Below the pieces are notes generated by a model. The model had not been told where the DNA came from, did not search any database, and was given only the letters and a program-made list of their open reading frames with translations. From assembly GCF_001039355.2 (NCBI RefSeq), contig NW_019775539.1, positions 73,699 to 126,116 on the forward strand: a stretch of DNA of 52,418 nt, written 5' to 3'. The translations under genes and the position numbers were made by a program. Below are positions 10,938 to 24,200 of the stretch, in pieces. The DNA comes from Lingula anatina (taxonomy: Eukaryota; Brachiopoda; Lingulata; Lingulida; Lingulidae). Positions within the stretch are counted from its first letter, which is position 1; each line of letters begins with the position of its first letter.

Positions 10938-13900
10938 ATGCTGGCAACCGGTGTTATTTTTGCTGGATTGATTTTGGCCGTCCATTGCGGCGTCGAATGT
11001 AAGTATTCCATCCAGTTACTGGTAATGTGTTGCATTTATCTTGTGTGATTTAACGTTTGTCATGAAGACGATTCGTAAATGTATTTATAACGTACCTTGT
11101 CTTGCCAAAATGTGTACGTTGCCAAAATACATCGAGTAGCATGTACGAGTGTACGTCTCTGACGTGTGTTCTACTAATAACTGCCAAATGGAATGAAACT
11201 TTGTTCAAAATTGGTTTTGAAAGGGACACCAAATTAATTATTTGAAGTCCAAAGTACAAATCTAAGAGATATGATGGCTCAGTGAAATATTTTGATGGCA
11301 TTTTTTTCAATGTGGAATCGACTCTTTGTACGACCACGTACTTGGCGACAGTAACATTTAAATCATTCTCATGACACCCCTCGTTTTTCTCTACCCCATT
11401 ACGATTATTTTAAGATTCATTCATACTATTCAATTTTTTTTTTCATAATTTTTTTCTGGACAAACTTAAAATGTGCTGCTTTTCATTCTTGTAAATCACC
11501 AGACGTACATGTACCTTTTTGGTAGACGTACGCACCTCTTTCTGACACAAAGGGAGCACATGTAAAACGTTCTTAGCAAAAATTAATTTCTTTTCTGCGA
11601 TTTCCGCTGTTCTGGAACCGCGACCAAAATTTAAATGTAAGTATTGTGGTGATTTTGGTAACGTCATTTCATTTTCTGAAGATGCCGCTATGGTGATAGC
11701 AATTGACTTGTGAAGTGCGTTTGAATTTCAATCAAAAAGAAACAGTATTGTTGCGGTAGAAAGATAAATTGCCATTCAAAATACATGCCGAAACCAAAGA
11801 GGATTTTTAAGTGATAGTTGTTTATTTTTCATTATGCGCTTGTACTCTTTCACGTTTTAAGGATGGTCAGAATAAAAACTGTATTTCCTTAAGTAGTTCG
11901 TCCCTTACCACTAAGTACTAACAGGAAGAACAATCACTTTATCTTAATGTTAATCAATCACGTGGTACCTTTCATCGTGACTTACCAGGTGGAAAACAAG
12001 AAAAATTGCTACAGTTTAAGAACCTTCCTTAAATCAATTTAATTTTATGCGCACCACATGTCCGTAGTACCAGTACAGTGTATATGAGGCAGTAATTTAT
12101 CTCAAGCATAACTTGAAATCTTTACGATCTCAATAAGTCATTACTAAACAAAAACCAAAGTATGTCTTGTTTCATGGCAAATCTGGTATCCACAGGTACA
12201 TAGGGTGAGATGATGAGCACGTCAAGTGGTTAGTCAGCACAAGGAAATTCGTCCTTGGTCAGAATCAAAAGAAAGTTTTCATTGTTTAGGTTTACGTGTT
12301 AACAAGTGTGGTCAGAATCTTTAATGTGTGCTCAATGATAAAATACAACATCAGGTCTGTGTTTAGCCTGTTTGGACAGCTCAAACTTCCTTTTGTTGGT
12401 GGAACACTATGAATGCTAGTCGTTGTGACGAGGCCTTTTCCGAGCATTGGTTTCACACACGAAATGCCAATTATACAGGGGTACTTTCATCATTTATGCC
12501 ATAGAAAACAATTAATTCACAAGGACTGTGTTGTATACCCCTTGTATGTAAGAAGATTTTAAAGACTTGTCTTTGTTTCTATTAAGAATGTTCAACATGT
12601 TCAATATGAGATGTACATTACTTTATTATAGCTTTCTAAAACCTAGAGAACGACTGACACGAAGATAAATCATAAACCTGTACCACTACACATGAATCAA
12701 AACAAGCTTATCTTGTAGACTTGGAAGATGCCAAAGATGCCTAACTCTAGACTAATTTTATGCAAGACTAATCTCACAGAAAACAATTTTGAAATAAAAA
12801 TTTAATTTTAAAAGCGATTATCTTATTCGACCTATTATTAACGCGATCCAACACTCTGCTTGGTCCCGGTGTAGCGTGACAGAGAGTTCCCCATGATAAA
12901 GAGTCCGATTCACATTCACTTGTACAGGTGAGCCTCGCCCTGAATTTTAACCCACTTAGGTCAGGCTAACCCTAACAATTATAACTAAATGGAGGGCCTG
13001 CTTTCTGTTACACCTCAGTTTCGTTACATCGGTTTCAGTCTATCGTGTTCACAGCAATCTGTCTCAGTTTATCCACAACCATACATGATTGCTGACAACG
13101 ATGGTTGTCTGTTTGAACAATCTTTCACTCGTCTTGACTAATATGTGCGCATCACGGCATTGGAGAGGTTATTGAGACAACAGAAATACCGTACCTCCAT
13201 ACTGTATAATAATACTGTAAAATACATAACGTGTATCAGTTTAATCGGTTTATTCCCTTTTATCTAAAATTATTTCTTTTCACCATTTGTTTCATCATGT
13301 ATCAGCTATCAACATATCCCAGAAAACAAACAGCGTAATTAATTTGATTAAAAAAATGTACGAATTGTTCCAGGGCCTGCGTCTGCGTGAAAATGTGCCG
13401 TTTATTAGTTTGTTTGTTTTTAAAATAAGAATACCATAAGAAGACTGGATTTCAGTGCAAAACCTGACGGCATATTCGACAGTTTACATGTACTAAGTAC
13501 AGTCACGCGGTACGCCTGTCCAACGATCCCGGCCTGATGCATTGACGCCCTTAACGAAAAGTGTCCAATATCGTTAAAAGTGCCATGTTTTTTTAAATAA
13601 TCATATCATTGCAGTGGACCCACCATGCGTGGAAGCTGATGGAATATTTGGCGACATCTACGACTGTACCAAGTACGTGGTGTGTGTTGGGGGTAAGGTC
13701 AGCCTGGTCCTGCAGTGTCCTCACTACAAGAAATGGGACAGATGGGACGCCCAGTGCGTGGTGCCAGAGAAGGCCGATTGCAGCAGACCATACTATGACA
13801 GTAAGCCCTTGACTGCTTTGAATGTTTTTTTTTCACTGTTATTATTTTATATTTTCATTATGGAATGTTTTTTGTACATGAATCAGCTCGAATACGGTAA

Positions 13901-14031
13901 GCTCCGTGCAATTATTTGAAGTGCAGAAGTGCCGATCAGTGTTTCTGACCTCTTGAACTGGCTGCAGATCTCACAGCGAAATGGGTTCATCACTTAAATT
14001 TAAGTACCATGTAGTAGAACTACTACTATCT

Positions 14032-14094
<63 letters not shown>

Positions 14095-16268
14095 AGTGTA
14101 TTAATAGACATTGCTGATAGCGTCCTTTGTATTTGTTTATTAAGCTGCAATCTTGATTAAAACAGTTTCATACAAATGTTATAAATCCCTGAAATAAAGA
14201 CATCTCCTTGTGTCTCTTTTTTTATCCTGAATAATGCTATGAAATTTAAACACCTAGATTGGAAATATCACGATATCTTCCAGCTGCGGCTTACAAGAAG
14301 GAGCACGTCTGTTACGACGGCGAGGAGGCCGACCCCGAAAACTGCGCCGGATTCCTGATCTGCCGCTGGAACGTTCTTGCCCGCATGACCTGCCCTGGTA
14401 ACCTGCTGTGGGACGACTACAAGAAGAGCTGTGAGAGCCCAGATGAGGTCCAATGTGGCGCCAGACCAGTGCTTAGAAATGAAGGTAGTTATTGCTCCAA
14501 AACATCTTGTTCTTCTTCAGGCACTTGCATAATTAAAAAAAAGGAAATAACCTTGAATGTCGGAACGAATGCATTAAGCATTGGTAAGTATAGGAAAATT
14601 ACCTCGGGAAAATCCATTTTTGGACAAATTGAAAATTGTAGGCCTTAATGTTTATAAAGACAGGAGCGTAGTCAGGTTAACTTTGGTGCATTTAAAATAG
14701 CCAGGCAAAGAATCAAAAGCATCTGTTAGCCTATAGAATGCCCTGCATTTGACACGAGTTCGGTCATCATATCATTTACATTGTGCGTGCTGATGGAAGG
14801 ACATTAACGACGTCTAGAACGGGTGTCATTCATACGTACCTTGGGAACACACACCGTGCTCTATTGACCACTAATGTTAGGAAACCATAGAAGTTTTTAC
14901 ACTCCATCCCTGCGTCCAGACTGGCGAGATTTCAGGTGACGATCGGTCTGGTATTAAGCCACCACTTAGAGTTTTAGCCAGAAATTTTAGACCATGGGAG
15001 GCGTTTTTTTTCTGAAAAAAGTTGACCTTTTTACTATCTTAGTTGACCCAACTTAAAAATGGTATAGAACCTAGAATAAACTTTGAATCAGTGAGAACCT
15101 TTTCTCGGCAAAACGGCGACTATTTGGAGCCACCAGACTCCCCCCTCCCCCCGACTTCGGACCTGCCACTTGCCTTCTGTGCCTCTTTCAAATGGGATAA
15201 AACTGCTGGGGCGTTGAAAAGACAAGTATAAATTAAATGACTGTGTTGAAGTCATTCCATGCGCCGGAACAAGTGATCTATATATACTAAATGGCAAATT
15301 GCACGAGCGCCGTGACGGTGTTCACCTGAGCGTTTGCCAGGAGAATACAGTAGATCCATTGTTCACAGCGTCACACACTCAAATCAAGAGGTATGGATAC
15401 ATGCATTTCTTTTTAAAGTGTTCGTATGATATAAAGATCTGGATTTGAACAAAATACGATGTCCCCCCCCCTCCCCTCCAAAAATGCTCCTGTTATTACA
15501 GGGTAGTACGACATACCAGAAAATTTCCATCAGGGAATTTCAGAAAATCTTATCTGTGAATGAATAGATTTTCAAGAATATGTATATGGTGACAACAACT
15601 ACCTGTCTACAAGCTAAAAAACAATCCCTAGTTACTGTAAATTTGTAAGACCCACTTGCACTTGATACTGAATGGGCAGATACGTGTATTTGTAGTGTGC
15701 TTCAAGAGAGATGGCGTGCGGAGCTGGGGGGGGGGGTGTCGGGTCTTCTTGTAAATAGCTTTCCGGTGTTATATGCACTAAGGAGGGAGTCCCTTGTGCA
15801 CTGACATCATGCTAACCCTGACCTGTATGAATCAAATACAGGGTGGACTCGCTGATACACGGACCCTCGATTTCTTCACAGAGCAGTGCGCGACTCTTGC
15901 TAACATCTCATATGAGCATTCATTGCATCAGCTCCCAAAGCCATTATCTCACCATGCCCTGCCCGTGCTAGGCTCGACGAGGTGAGGAAGAGGGGCGATG
16001 GGACGGGTTGAAAAATATTGCATTGCCAGATAAGCCCTCGTTAAGTATTAATTTTACTCGCTGGTTGCGTATTTGAGATGGAGGACGGGCGGCATGCTAG
16101 GACGTCAGATAAGAATAATATGCATTGTTAACGCAAATTGATGTAGGCCGCATGCCTGCAACCCAGCGCCGTAAACCCAGCTATTTGTACTATTTTAATT
16201 CTTGCCACGTCTTAATTGACTAATATAAATATGTTTTCTTACATGTTCTTACATACTTCTTTGTTTCT

Positions 16269-16349
<81 letters not shown>

Positions 16350-16927
16350 AACGGTGACTTGTAGGCCCATGAGGCCGGGTGATGTATTTATATCATAGGT
16401 CACGTTAATAAATAAATACTTACATGTTTTGCTTAGGGCAATTACCAAAGGAGTTTATATCGAGCAAAGGGTTAACTGTATTTATAAAACTAACTTTTAT
16501 TTTCCATATTCAGATACTAAACATTGTTTTTTAAAGACATTATCTATGTAATATTAAAGATTGCTTTAAACTTACTATAGAGTCCTCCGTACCAGTATAA
16601 TACTACAGATCCCTCAGTTGCTGGGGACCTATTCCAATCCATTCATTGCATGTTATCCCAACACGATAGAAGACATAAAAGCTGAACAAGATCACGACTA
16701 ATTTGAAAAAAATTCTTGCAGTTTGCCCCCATCCATCCGGCGATTACGAGGAGCCTGCAGGCTGCAGCCAGTATCTGACCTGTAAGAATTACCTCGTCTA
16801 CAGATACCGTCCATGTCCCAAAGGTCTGGTCTACAATGACTACGCCAAGGCTTGCGACTGGCCACGCAACGTCCAGTGTGGCTACCGCCCTCTCTACTCG
16901 GACAAGATCGACCACGTCTTCCACTAA
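10938..16927 (+). CDS. Secreted protein with three peritrophin-A (CBM14) chitin-binding domains, 217 aa
   Basis: Coding exons are 10938-10998, 13615-13800, 14284-14484 and 16722-16927, totalling 654 nt; every junction is phase 1. Exon 1 encodes a signal peptide (MLATGVIFAGLILAVHCGVE). Each later exon encodes exactly one six-cysteine chitin-binding type-2 domain, with the typical aromatic residues, for example CPGNLLWDDYKKSC and CPKGLVYNDYAKACDW. The family binds chitin in extracellular matrices such as peritrophic membrane, cuticle or shell. There is no transmembrane segment and no long mucin linker, so this looks like a compact secreted binder. A poly(A) signal AATAAA lies at 17190-17195. 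For exon 3 the acceptor before 14284 was chosen over one about 28 nt upstream because only it preserves phase. Which chitinous tissue it serves cannot be read from sequence. Confidence 0.9.
14033..14092. repeat. Compound (CT)n(GT)n microsatellite
   Basis: About 24 CT units run directly into about 6 GT units, in intron 2 of the chitin-binding gene, about 190 bp upstream of exon 3. Confidence 0.95.
16271..16346. repeat. (TA)n microsatellite
   Basis: About 38 TA dinucleotides in intron 3 of the chitin-binding gene. Confidence 0.95.
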
Positions 16928-17189
16928 GTGTAGATTGTTCAAAGTATTGTCACCCATTGCGGTGGCGAAGATAACACTCAGTGATTGCAGTAGAGAAGAC
17001 AGGTTGTGAACTCTGCTTCACTGATTGTGTTAGCTGCGCAGACAGTGCATTCAAACCAGTGTGCACACCTTGGTTGATTCCGTACTGTCATTCACCGAAC
17101 GAGCAAAGTGAACGGAATCACCCGAAGTTTGTCAAGCTGGGTTTAGACTTGATTTTAAAATGGATTTGAGTTTAAGAATTTATAGAATG

Positions 17190-17195
17190 AATAAA
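17190..17195 (+). terminator. Poly(A) signal of the chitin-binding gene
   Basis: AATAAA about 260 nt after the TAA stop at 16925-16927, in AT-rich 3' sequence just before an (ATTT)n repeat. Confidence 0.5.
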
Positions 17196-17217
17196 AAAAG
17201 TACGTAGGTATCATTAC

Positions 17218-17220
17218 ATT

Positions 17221-17262
<42 letters not shown>
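17218..17262. repeat. (ATTT)n microsatellite
   Basis: About 11 tandem ATTT units downstream of the chitin-binding gene. Confidence 0.9.
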
Positions 17263-17264
<2 letters not shown>

Positions 17265-19290
17265 TTTTAAGAAATAATGCCAACATATTTCTCGCAGCCC
17301 AGAGAACGTATCTTGTCAATGCTGATTTTTTTTTCTTCAAATAAAAAAGTAAAAACCTAAAACTTTTTTTAGCTTTCCTGGTTTCACGGTGTTGATTAAA
17401 ACACGTGGAGTATATCCACAACTGGTAAGCTGAAGTCAGAGTCATTTCGATAAATGGGTCTTGTTGGATACTATACATTGCCTGCTAATTGTTTTAGATT
17501 AACGATATGTCATGTAATCAGCAATGAATTGGATTACGTTAGGCGTCTCCCATCAATGATGAAGGTGAAATGTTCCTGTGTGTGAGCTATAAAATGGAAT
17601 TAGCACTTAGATCGATATCTAAGGGATCACAAGAAAGTTAAGTAAGCGAGCCCATCACCCCCTTCAAATTTCCTAGAAACGGCAATGATAAATGTAACAG
17701 AGCGTGTGGCTGCTTGAAAAATTACATAGATAATTTGCATTTGTTACGCAAGAGGCCCTTTTGAGTGTCAATCTCTGAAATTAAAACTAACAAATGCCGT
17801 CAGGAGTTCTTGGAAACAGTTTAAGAATTGTTAGTCACTTATTACTTCTCATGCTACTCAACCAAATGTCTGTTCAAATGGCTCATGTGATTGTAAGGAG
17901 ATTATACATTTGGTGCATTTGGTACATTTGGTGCTTTTTCTTCCATATTCTATGCAATCCATTCCTCACTACATGTAGACAATTCTTACTATTACAATTG
18001 CTTCATTGCCACTTCTACATCATCTTCATATTGCTTTTTATCTGTTTATTTTCTGTCGGAGTTTTTTTTTTTTTTTTACTGATACCGATTTTAACTCTTA
18101 TATTATGAACTCACATTTCAATGATGCCTGTCACATACATCATTAATATTCCACCCTATCAATTCTCAATCACCTTAGACGTCATAAATCTGGGTGTGAA
18201 ATTACAACAAACACTACAGAACTGTTTTGCGTCTTAAATGTTGCCAAACAAAGGTTAAATTTGGGTTAAATACGCCTTTGAACAAATGTTTGTCAGGCAA
18301 TCAGATTAGTGTACGAGCGCAGCTAGATTGAATAAATATGGACAATATTAAACTTGGGATGACATGTATTATGGATAGGATAGCGACCATTTAAGCTCTC
18401 GGCTTATCTTCAGATACAAGCCGTGTAAAAACGCCCGAGAAGGGAATTCTACTACTTTACATTTTATTTTCTTTAAAAAGTTTGAATAAGTCGTCATGAA
18501 TTTGACTTGACAGCGGCACTGTTACAAGGAGAAATCGTAAAAGCCGCGTAAAACGTTTGTTCTTTTTTTACAGAATAATTATCTTGAAAAGTTTGAATAC
18601 CTCACCATGAAGTTGACCTGACTGTTCAAGGAGAAATGGATATCGTACACCCAGTGTAAATTTCTGAAACCCAGTGTAGATGGTAATTTCGTGATTTATG
18701 GTCCATTAAGAAAGCATGGGCAATGCAGGACACACACAGGGAGATTACATCAATCCATAGGACAACTACGTGGTCAGCTGGGTGAAGTTTCTCGGCTGCC
18801 AAATAAATCCATGGGACTGCAGTTACTTATGAAATATTGTCAGGAAATCAGCCTTAGTCCCGACTGCGAATTCTAAACCACTGACTGTTGCTGAAAATTA
18901 TATGAATTGGTCGTCACATCGGTGGAAAATATATGTCCTTGTCTTGTTCCAAGGGATATGGGAATCTAGCTTTTCCTTGAAGGATTTTAAATTTTCAAAT
19001 CTAAATTGGCTGGCAGTGTCACAAAAGTTGGAAGTTTAAATTCATAACAACATTTTATCGTTGGGGTTTAAATCAAAAGAAAGAAAAATGTCAAAAGCCA
19101 GTGGCTACACTGCATGCATTTCAAGGAAGTACGTTTGCCAGCTTGATTAATTGGTTTAATTTCTTCGCGAAGTCACGCCTGTGCTCGTAGACGGCAGCGT
19201 AAAATAGCCTATCAAGTCCCGATAATTGAACTTCCCAGCAAGTTTATTCTAATTTCAAGGCACATGTATGAGTAACATCTACCTCGTGGA
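17263..19290. other. Intergenic, no gene supported
   Basis: AT-rich sequence between the chitin-binding gene and the presumed 5' end of the CNBD2-like gene. A frame at 17794-18108 encodes a hydrophobic, low-complexity peptide (runs of I, F, L from T-rich DNA). It has no recognisable domain and was not accepted. Confidence 0.5.
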
Positions 19291-19296
19291 AGTGTG

Positions 19297-19438
19297 TATA
19301 TAATGACACGAGAAAGGTAGTTCACGGACACACTTCTTTAAGAGGATTTCACTCAACTTCTGCTGGAAGGAATTTCGAAAAGAAATCTGTTGAAAAACTC
19401 TTGGGTTACACTGTTTGACGTAACTTGAATATCCAAAG
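19297..19438 (+). promoter_or_regulatory. Candidate TATA box and non-coding first exon of the CNBD2-like gene
   Basis: A TATATAA match at 19297-19303 is followed by about 130 nt without a long frame, ending in a strong donor (ccaaag|gtaagc, exon end 19438). The first coding exon at 21199-21361 begins with a good acceptor (atttctag) 27 nt before its ATG, so an upstream non-coding exon is required. This is the best candidate, giving an intron of about 1760 bp. Position and consensus are the only evidence. Confidence 0.4.
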
Positions 19439-20581
19439 GTAAGCTTATTTATACTGCAGTGGTCTTGAGTATAGTCAGTACATATTTTATTAAAAGGCGG
19501 TCCTCAGTTTCTCTATGTACAATTTTTCACAGTCAGATTTACCTGAATACTAAGATCAGAGAATCTTAACATTCAAATTTAATTAAAAACTGTAATAATA
19601 ATTTTGAGATGGATATGAGCAAAAATCTTTTTACAATTATAAAGTAAAAAAGAAAGTTAACAAATATTAATACCTTGTGTATTCCATTATTTGGATTTTC
19701 AAAAACATTTATTTTATTTTGTAAATTACCTTTATAATAGGTAAACAATTACTTAAAGAATTGCAACCATCTTTCAGGAGTAAAAAATTTTAAGGACTGG
19801 ACCAGCTCCGATGTCTTAATTTTCTTAAATGTTTTACCCATTATTAAAGGTGAAAAATAATGAACGTACACGCAAACAAGACATCTATTAACATTTAATC
19901 ATGAAGCGAAATGAAAGCTTTGATGAAGCACTTGTTAAAAATCTTAAACATCTAGCTATTTAAGTCGAACCACCTTATTAAATTATTTGTTGGACAGCAA
20001 TCTTCAAAGGGAGTAAAACACACTTACATCATACTTGAATTGCAATAAGTATTCTTAATGCATTTTCTTCGAACTTGTCACGATGTAATACACTGTGATC
20101 CATGTAACGTATTTAAACAATGACATTTAAATCTGAATTCGTCTAATTGTTACGTGACCCCATACACGTTGTTCGTTGCGCTCTTCGTGTAAATGTAGAG
20201 TTCCTACAAGTTAATACAAGCTGCAGGCTAACCGCACTCATGTTAAATCATTTTAAACATGTGTTGGCTATTGTACAGACACGTTAAATGATTTATTTTC
20301 AAATAACTGAAATAGATCTCAAAATGGTAGAGCTTACGCTACTAATGGCTACTGCGCCACATGTGAGGAGACAATAAATCTCAGGGTGCCAAAATACTGA
20401 ACATGAATCGATGTCGCTTTTCAAGTTCAGTTTTTTCTATTTGTTTAAAATATTATATACCATGAAATGTTTCATTAACAAAGATACTATTTCGTTTGAA
20501 AAGGAAGTCTTTTCTTGAACTTGCATTTGGTATTTATATATTAAATCAGCACGGTATTTTCACAAAGATTTTCACGCGATC

Positions 20582-20798
20582 TTAGAATGCATTCCCACAG
20601 ATTTAGATCGATCCATCTGGATCGACCTAACTCCCTGGGGGTTCACGCTAAATTGCTGTCAGCCGAGCGCGCACTATAGTTAGCCCCTTACAGCTTTTAG
20701 TAGGCGGGACAGACATTTAAGCCGGCTAAGCTGACAGTAATCTAGTGAGACTCCCCACGGGGATAGATCGATCTAAAATCTGTGAGAATGCAGTCTAA
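20582..20798. mobile_element. MITE-like palindromic element, copy a
   Basis: Terminal inverted repeats: left TTAGAATGCATTCCCACAG, right arm reverse complement TTAGACTGCATTCTCACAG. Both continue into AGATCGATC and further imperfect pairing across the whole element. The inner part resembles copies b, c and d (GATCGATC, a G-rich 'gggga' step, then a TAATCT/AGATTA-type core). No transposase frame, so non-autonomous. It lies in the intron between the non-coding exon and the ATG exon of the CNBD2-like gene. Confidence 0.6.
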
Positions 20799-21225
20799 AA
20801 CACACATCAAATTATGCACTACGCACCCTTCAGCCAAATTCTTCAGCATAGTTGTTATACGTAAGTTTGGTTGTTAACATTCAGACAATTACCTTCCGTG
20901 GACACAGTTTCTTTACTTCATATTACATATGCTCTGCACAATCACACTATCTGCGTTTATTTTCTTTTGCGGGCCATTTAACACCGATGGACTTCACCGC
21001 CCTCTAAAACCCCCAAACAAAGTAAACGATCATGTTCAAGGTGCGCTATGATAATTCCATCTTTCAGTCTAATCGACACCTTGTATTTGATCTACGGTCT
21101 CAAAATAAATACAGCGTTTCTCCTCAGTTGAATGCGGCTCCTTTGGCCACGATGTGCACTTAGTGAAAGTTGTGACATTACTGTATTTTGATTTCTAGTG
21201 TGAGTATTTGGATTCCCTGCGAACA

Positions 21226-24200
21226 ATGAGCAGGCCAAGCGTTTACGCGCAGGTCGTGGAAGTGATCTCGAAGCCCACGTCGGAGAGAAAGGACTTCGAG
21301 ATCGCACCATTGTTACCGTGGTTCAAGAAAAAATCGGAGCTGTTTAAGGATCTGAAATCAGGTGAGCTTATTTCCTCTTTTTGCACTTTTTCTTTGGGGG
21401 GGGGGGGGTCTGCATGGCTTGAGTATTTGAAATGTTAGTTATGCCAACTTCAAGATTGGTTTTGGAAAAAAATTCTTTAGGACCCAAAAACAAGTTTGTC
21501 TACCTTAAAGGTCAGTTTAGCATAGAAAGCTTCTAATGTGCCAATAAATAGAATAGACTGAATTTGCATTTTTAAGAGTCTGTCTGATTTTGAAACCATT
21601 TTAATGAATATCAATTAATTTAAAGCAATAGCCTTGTTTATAGACCTTGAGTCCGACACATTTGCCCTTTAAAAGGTCAGGAAAGCCTTGAACTACTTTA
21701 TAAGTACTAATTTCACTAAAGAAGGCGTACTTTCACACATGATCCTTCAGTTCAAAGGGTGCTAATAAGCACTGATTATACCCATTAATCAAAAATCACA
21801 TTTACGACCGGACTTTTCTTTACGCTTACCCAAAACTGAACAGTGAAAAATCGCATTTGTTTTCTAATCGTCTCCTTTACCTGCCACGGTTAATAAAGTC
21901 ATCATTTTCTTCCTCGACAGTAACAAGGGTTAAACGGACATGGTTGCCAATAGTAAACCTTTGCCCTGGCTTGAACTGAGCACAACAAGGGGTGACCCGG
22001 CAATATGTCAATAAAGACGGCGGACTCTTAATAACGATGGAAGTTAATTAATTCTGATAAGCGGTGCCAGTATTAATAAAAACGGTACGTGTGCGCCACT
22101 AATTGCAAACTCCTTTGGTCATGGTACAAAGGAGCTGAAATACTGAATTTTTTCACGCCATCCGTCTACGCAGATCGACTCAATCCTGCGGGGACTCTCG
22201 CTTAGTGCAATCAGCTTAACTGAATGACGTCGACACGCCTCCTCTTATTTCAACGTATAATAACCAGCTTTTCTGTATTATGGCCAGGAGCAGGCATGTT
22301 AATCTGTTAAGCTGATGACACTCAGGAAGAATCCCCGTAGATTTAGGTAGTTCTACGTAGACCTATGTGTCTATAGGAACGGGGCCTTACACACAGTTTG
22401 TGCATGATGTTGAAAAGTGTCCGTGCGTTAAAGGGATAACAACTGTTCATTTTGGCCAAAAAATTAATTTTCCTGGGTAAACAGCAATTTTCCCATACTT
22501 ACCAATGGTTAATGAATCCATTTCTAAATTCAAAGTTACTCCCTGTTTTTTTTTTTTTTTTCTAAAAAGTTCGTTTTTTTATTTATTTATTTATTTATTT
22601 TTTTTTTTGGAATAATCTCTTGTTACTGAGTATAGCCATCTATGGAGGTCACATGGTCCGATGGCAAGCACATACATGTATTTCAGATTTATTGCTACAA
22701 TTGCCGTTTTTGTGGTAAAAAAGAATATATAATATTTCTCTATGAGTTGTTTACAATGTATTTATTGTAAAATATAGATTTCATACGAAGAGTTCTTATC
22801 CCTTTAAGATACTATATAGACTGACGAGTAAGTGTTAAACAAGAAACATCTGCTTTCTTATGTTCCAATATCGAAAAAACCTCTTGACACTTGAAGAAAA
22901 TTTCATATATTAAGGAATTTTATTCGACTATAAAATGTAATCGACCGCGTACATAAATATATCTATAGTTAAACCATTCAAAGGACCAACTAGAGTTGTA
23001 CTTAATATTAAAATATTTGACCAGTTGCCCAAACAAACGAGGTCATCGATTTTTATTATTTTCTTGCCATTCATTTGGATCGAAAACCTTAAAAGCTTTT
23101 TTTTTTTTTTGGGGGGGGGGGGGAGGGGCTGTATTTATTTAAACTCCCCATAACGTGCTGAAAAATTATTGTGTTTCTTTGCTCTTGTTTTACCTTGCTG
23201 GAGGTAATCGTCGATACTGATTTCAGCCCGTGTCGTCTTTTTTACAATGGGTCAAGTCTGAAGGATTACAAGCTTGTTGACGTACAAGGAGGACAGGTGT
23301 CCAACTTGCGAATAAGGGGCAGATAAGGGGAAAAAAGGGTCAATCAGCCACTCAATGTGTCAACTTTAACAGTTAATAACCTTAACCTTTACCGATTATC
23401 ATTATTACAAAATGAAAAATCACTTTGACAAATCCCTAAGCAGTATTTTTTTCACTGTCAACTTAACCACCTGAGCAAACATATGACCAAGAATGTTTCA
23501 ATCAAAGATACTACACAATATAGCGCCCATAATTTTCCCCCGTGACTTTAACCACTAAATGTACATATATAGACGGTTAATAAATCGAAAATCCAAACGA
23601 AATAATCTGATCCCTAACGTATAGTAGTGCTCCGTACATATAGTTGACGGAGATCAAACAATGTCACCGAGTCCTCATCGCGTGGTACGGTAAGTGGATT
23701 ATGGGGAAAAGTCAAGACGTTAGGCAAACGATATGTGATTCAATACCACTACGGGTTGTATTTAAGCTTATGGCAATTTGATTTTCATAGTTTGATATTA
23801 CGATTGAATCTTACTGAACTGGCCTTTATAATTTAGGTTTAAGACCGTTATTAGTATCTTTGTCCGCCAAGAAAAATTACACCTTATTCTCGAGGTCACG
23901 ACTTTTCACAAATGGTTTAAAACAAATTGGTGGTAAATACCGCGAGTCGTGCTTTATACATGTATATATTGGGTTCAGCGCTTGTGATCGGTTGGTAAAA
24001 ACTAATTTCAGTGTGACAGCGAGTGGTTGTCTAATTTCAACGAACAGACACAATTAATGGCCCTCTAAGAAATGTTGGTTTCACATTTGCTCAACAAGGT
24101 ATGATGTTAAACACGTAGACACTCAATAAAACTCGCGATCGCCACCAGTTTCTGCGTCGTTTGGCGAAAGACCACCGTGGTGGATGTCTGCACCGCGTGT

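Noticed and set aside
14245-14283. Upstream acceptor for the second chitin-binding exon at about 14255
   Set aside because: It gives the wrong phase relative to the previous exon. The acceptor ending at 14283 restores the frame.
17794-18108. Plus-strand hydrophobic 104-codon frame resembling a membrane protein
   Set aside because: Hydrophobicity comes from T-rich DNA. No signal/anchor pattern, conserved motif or splice context.
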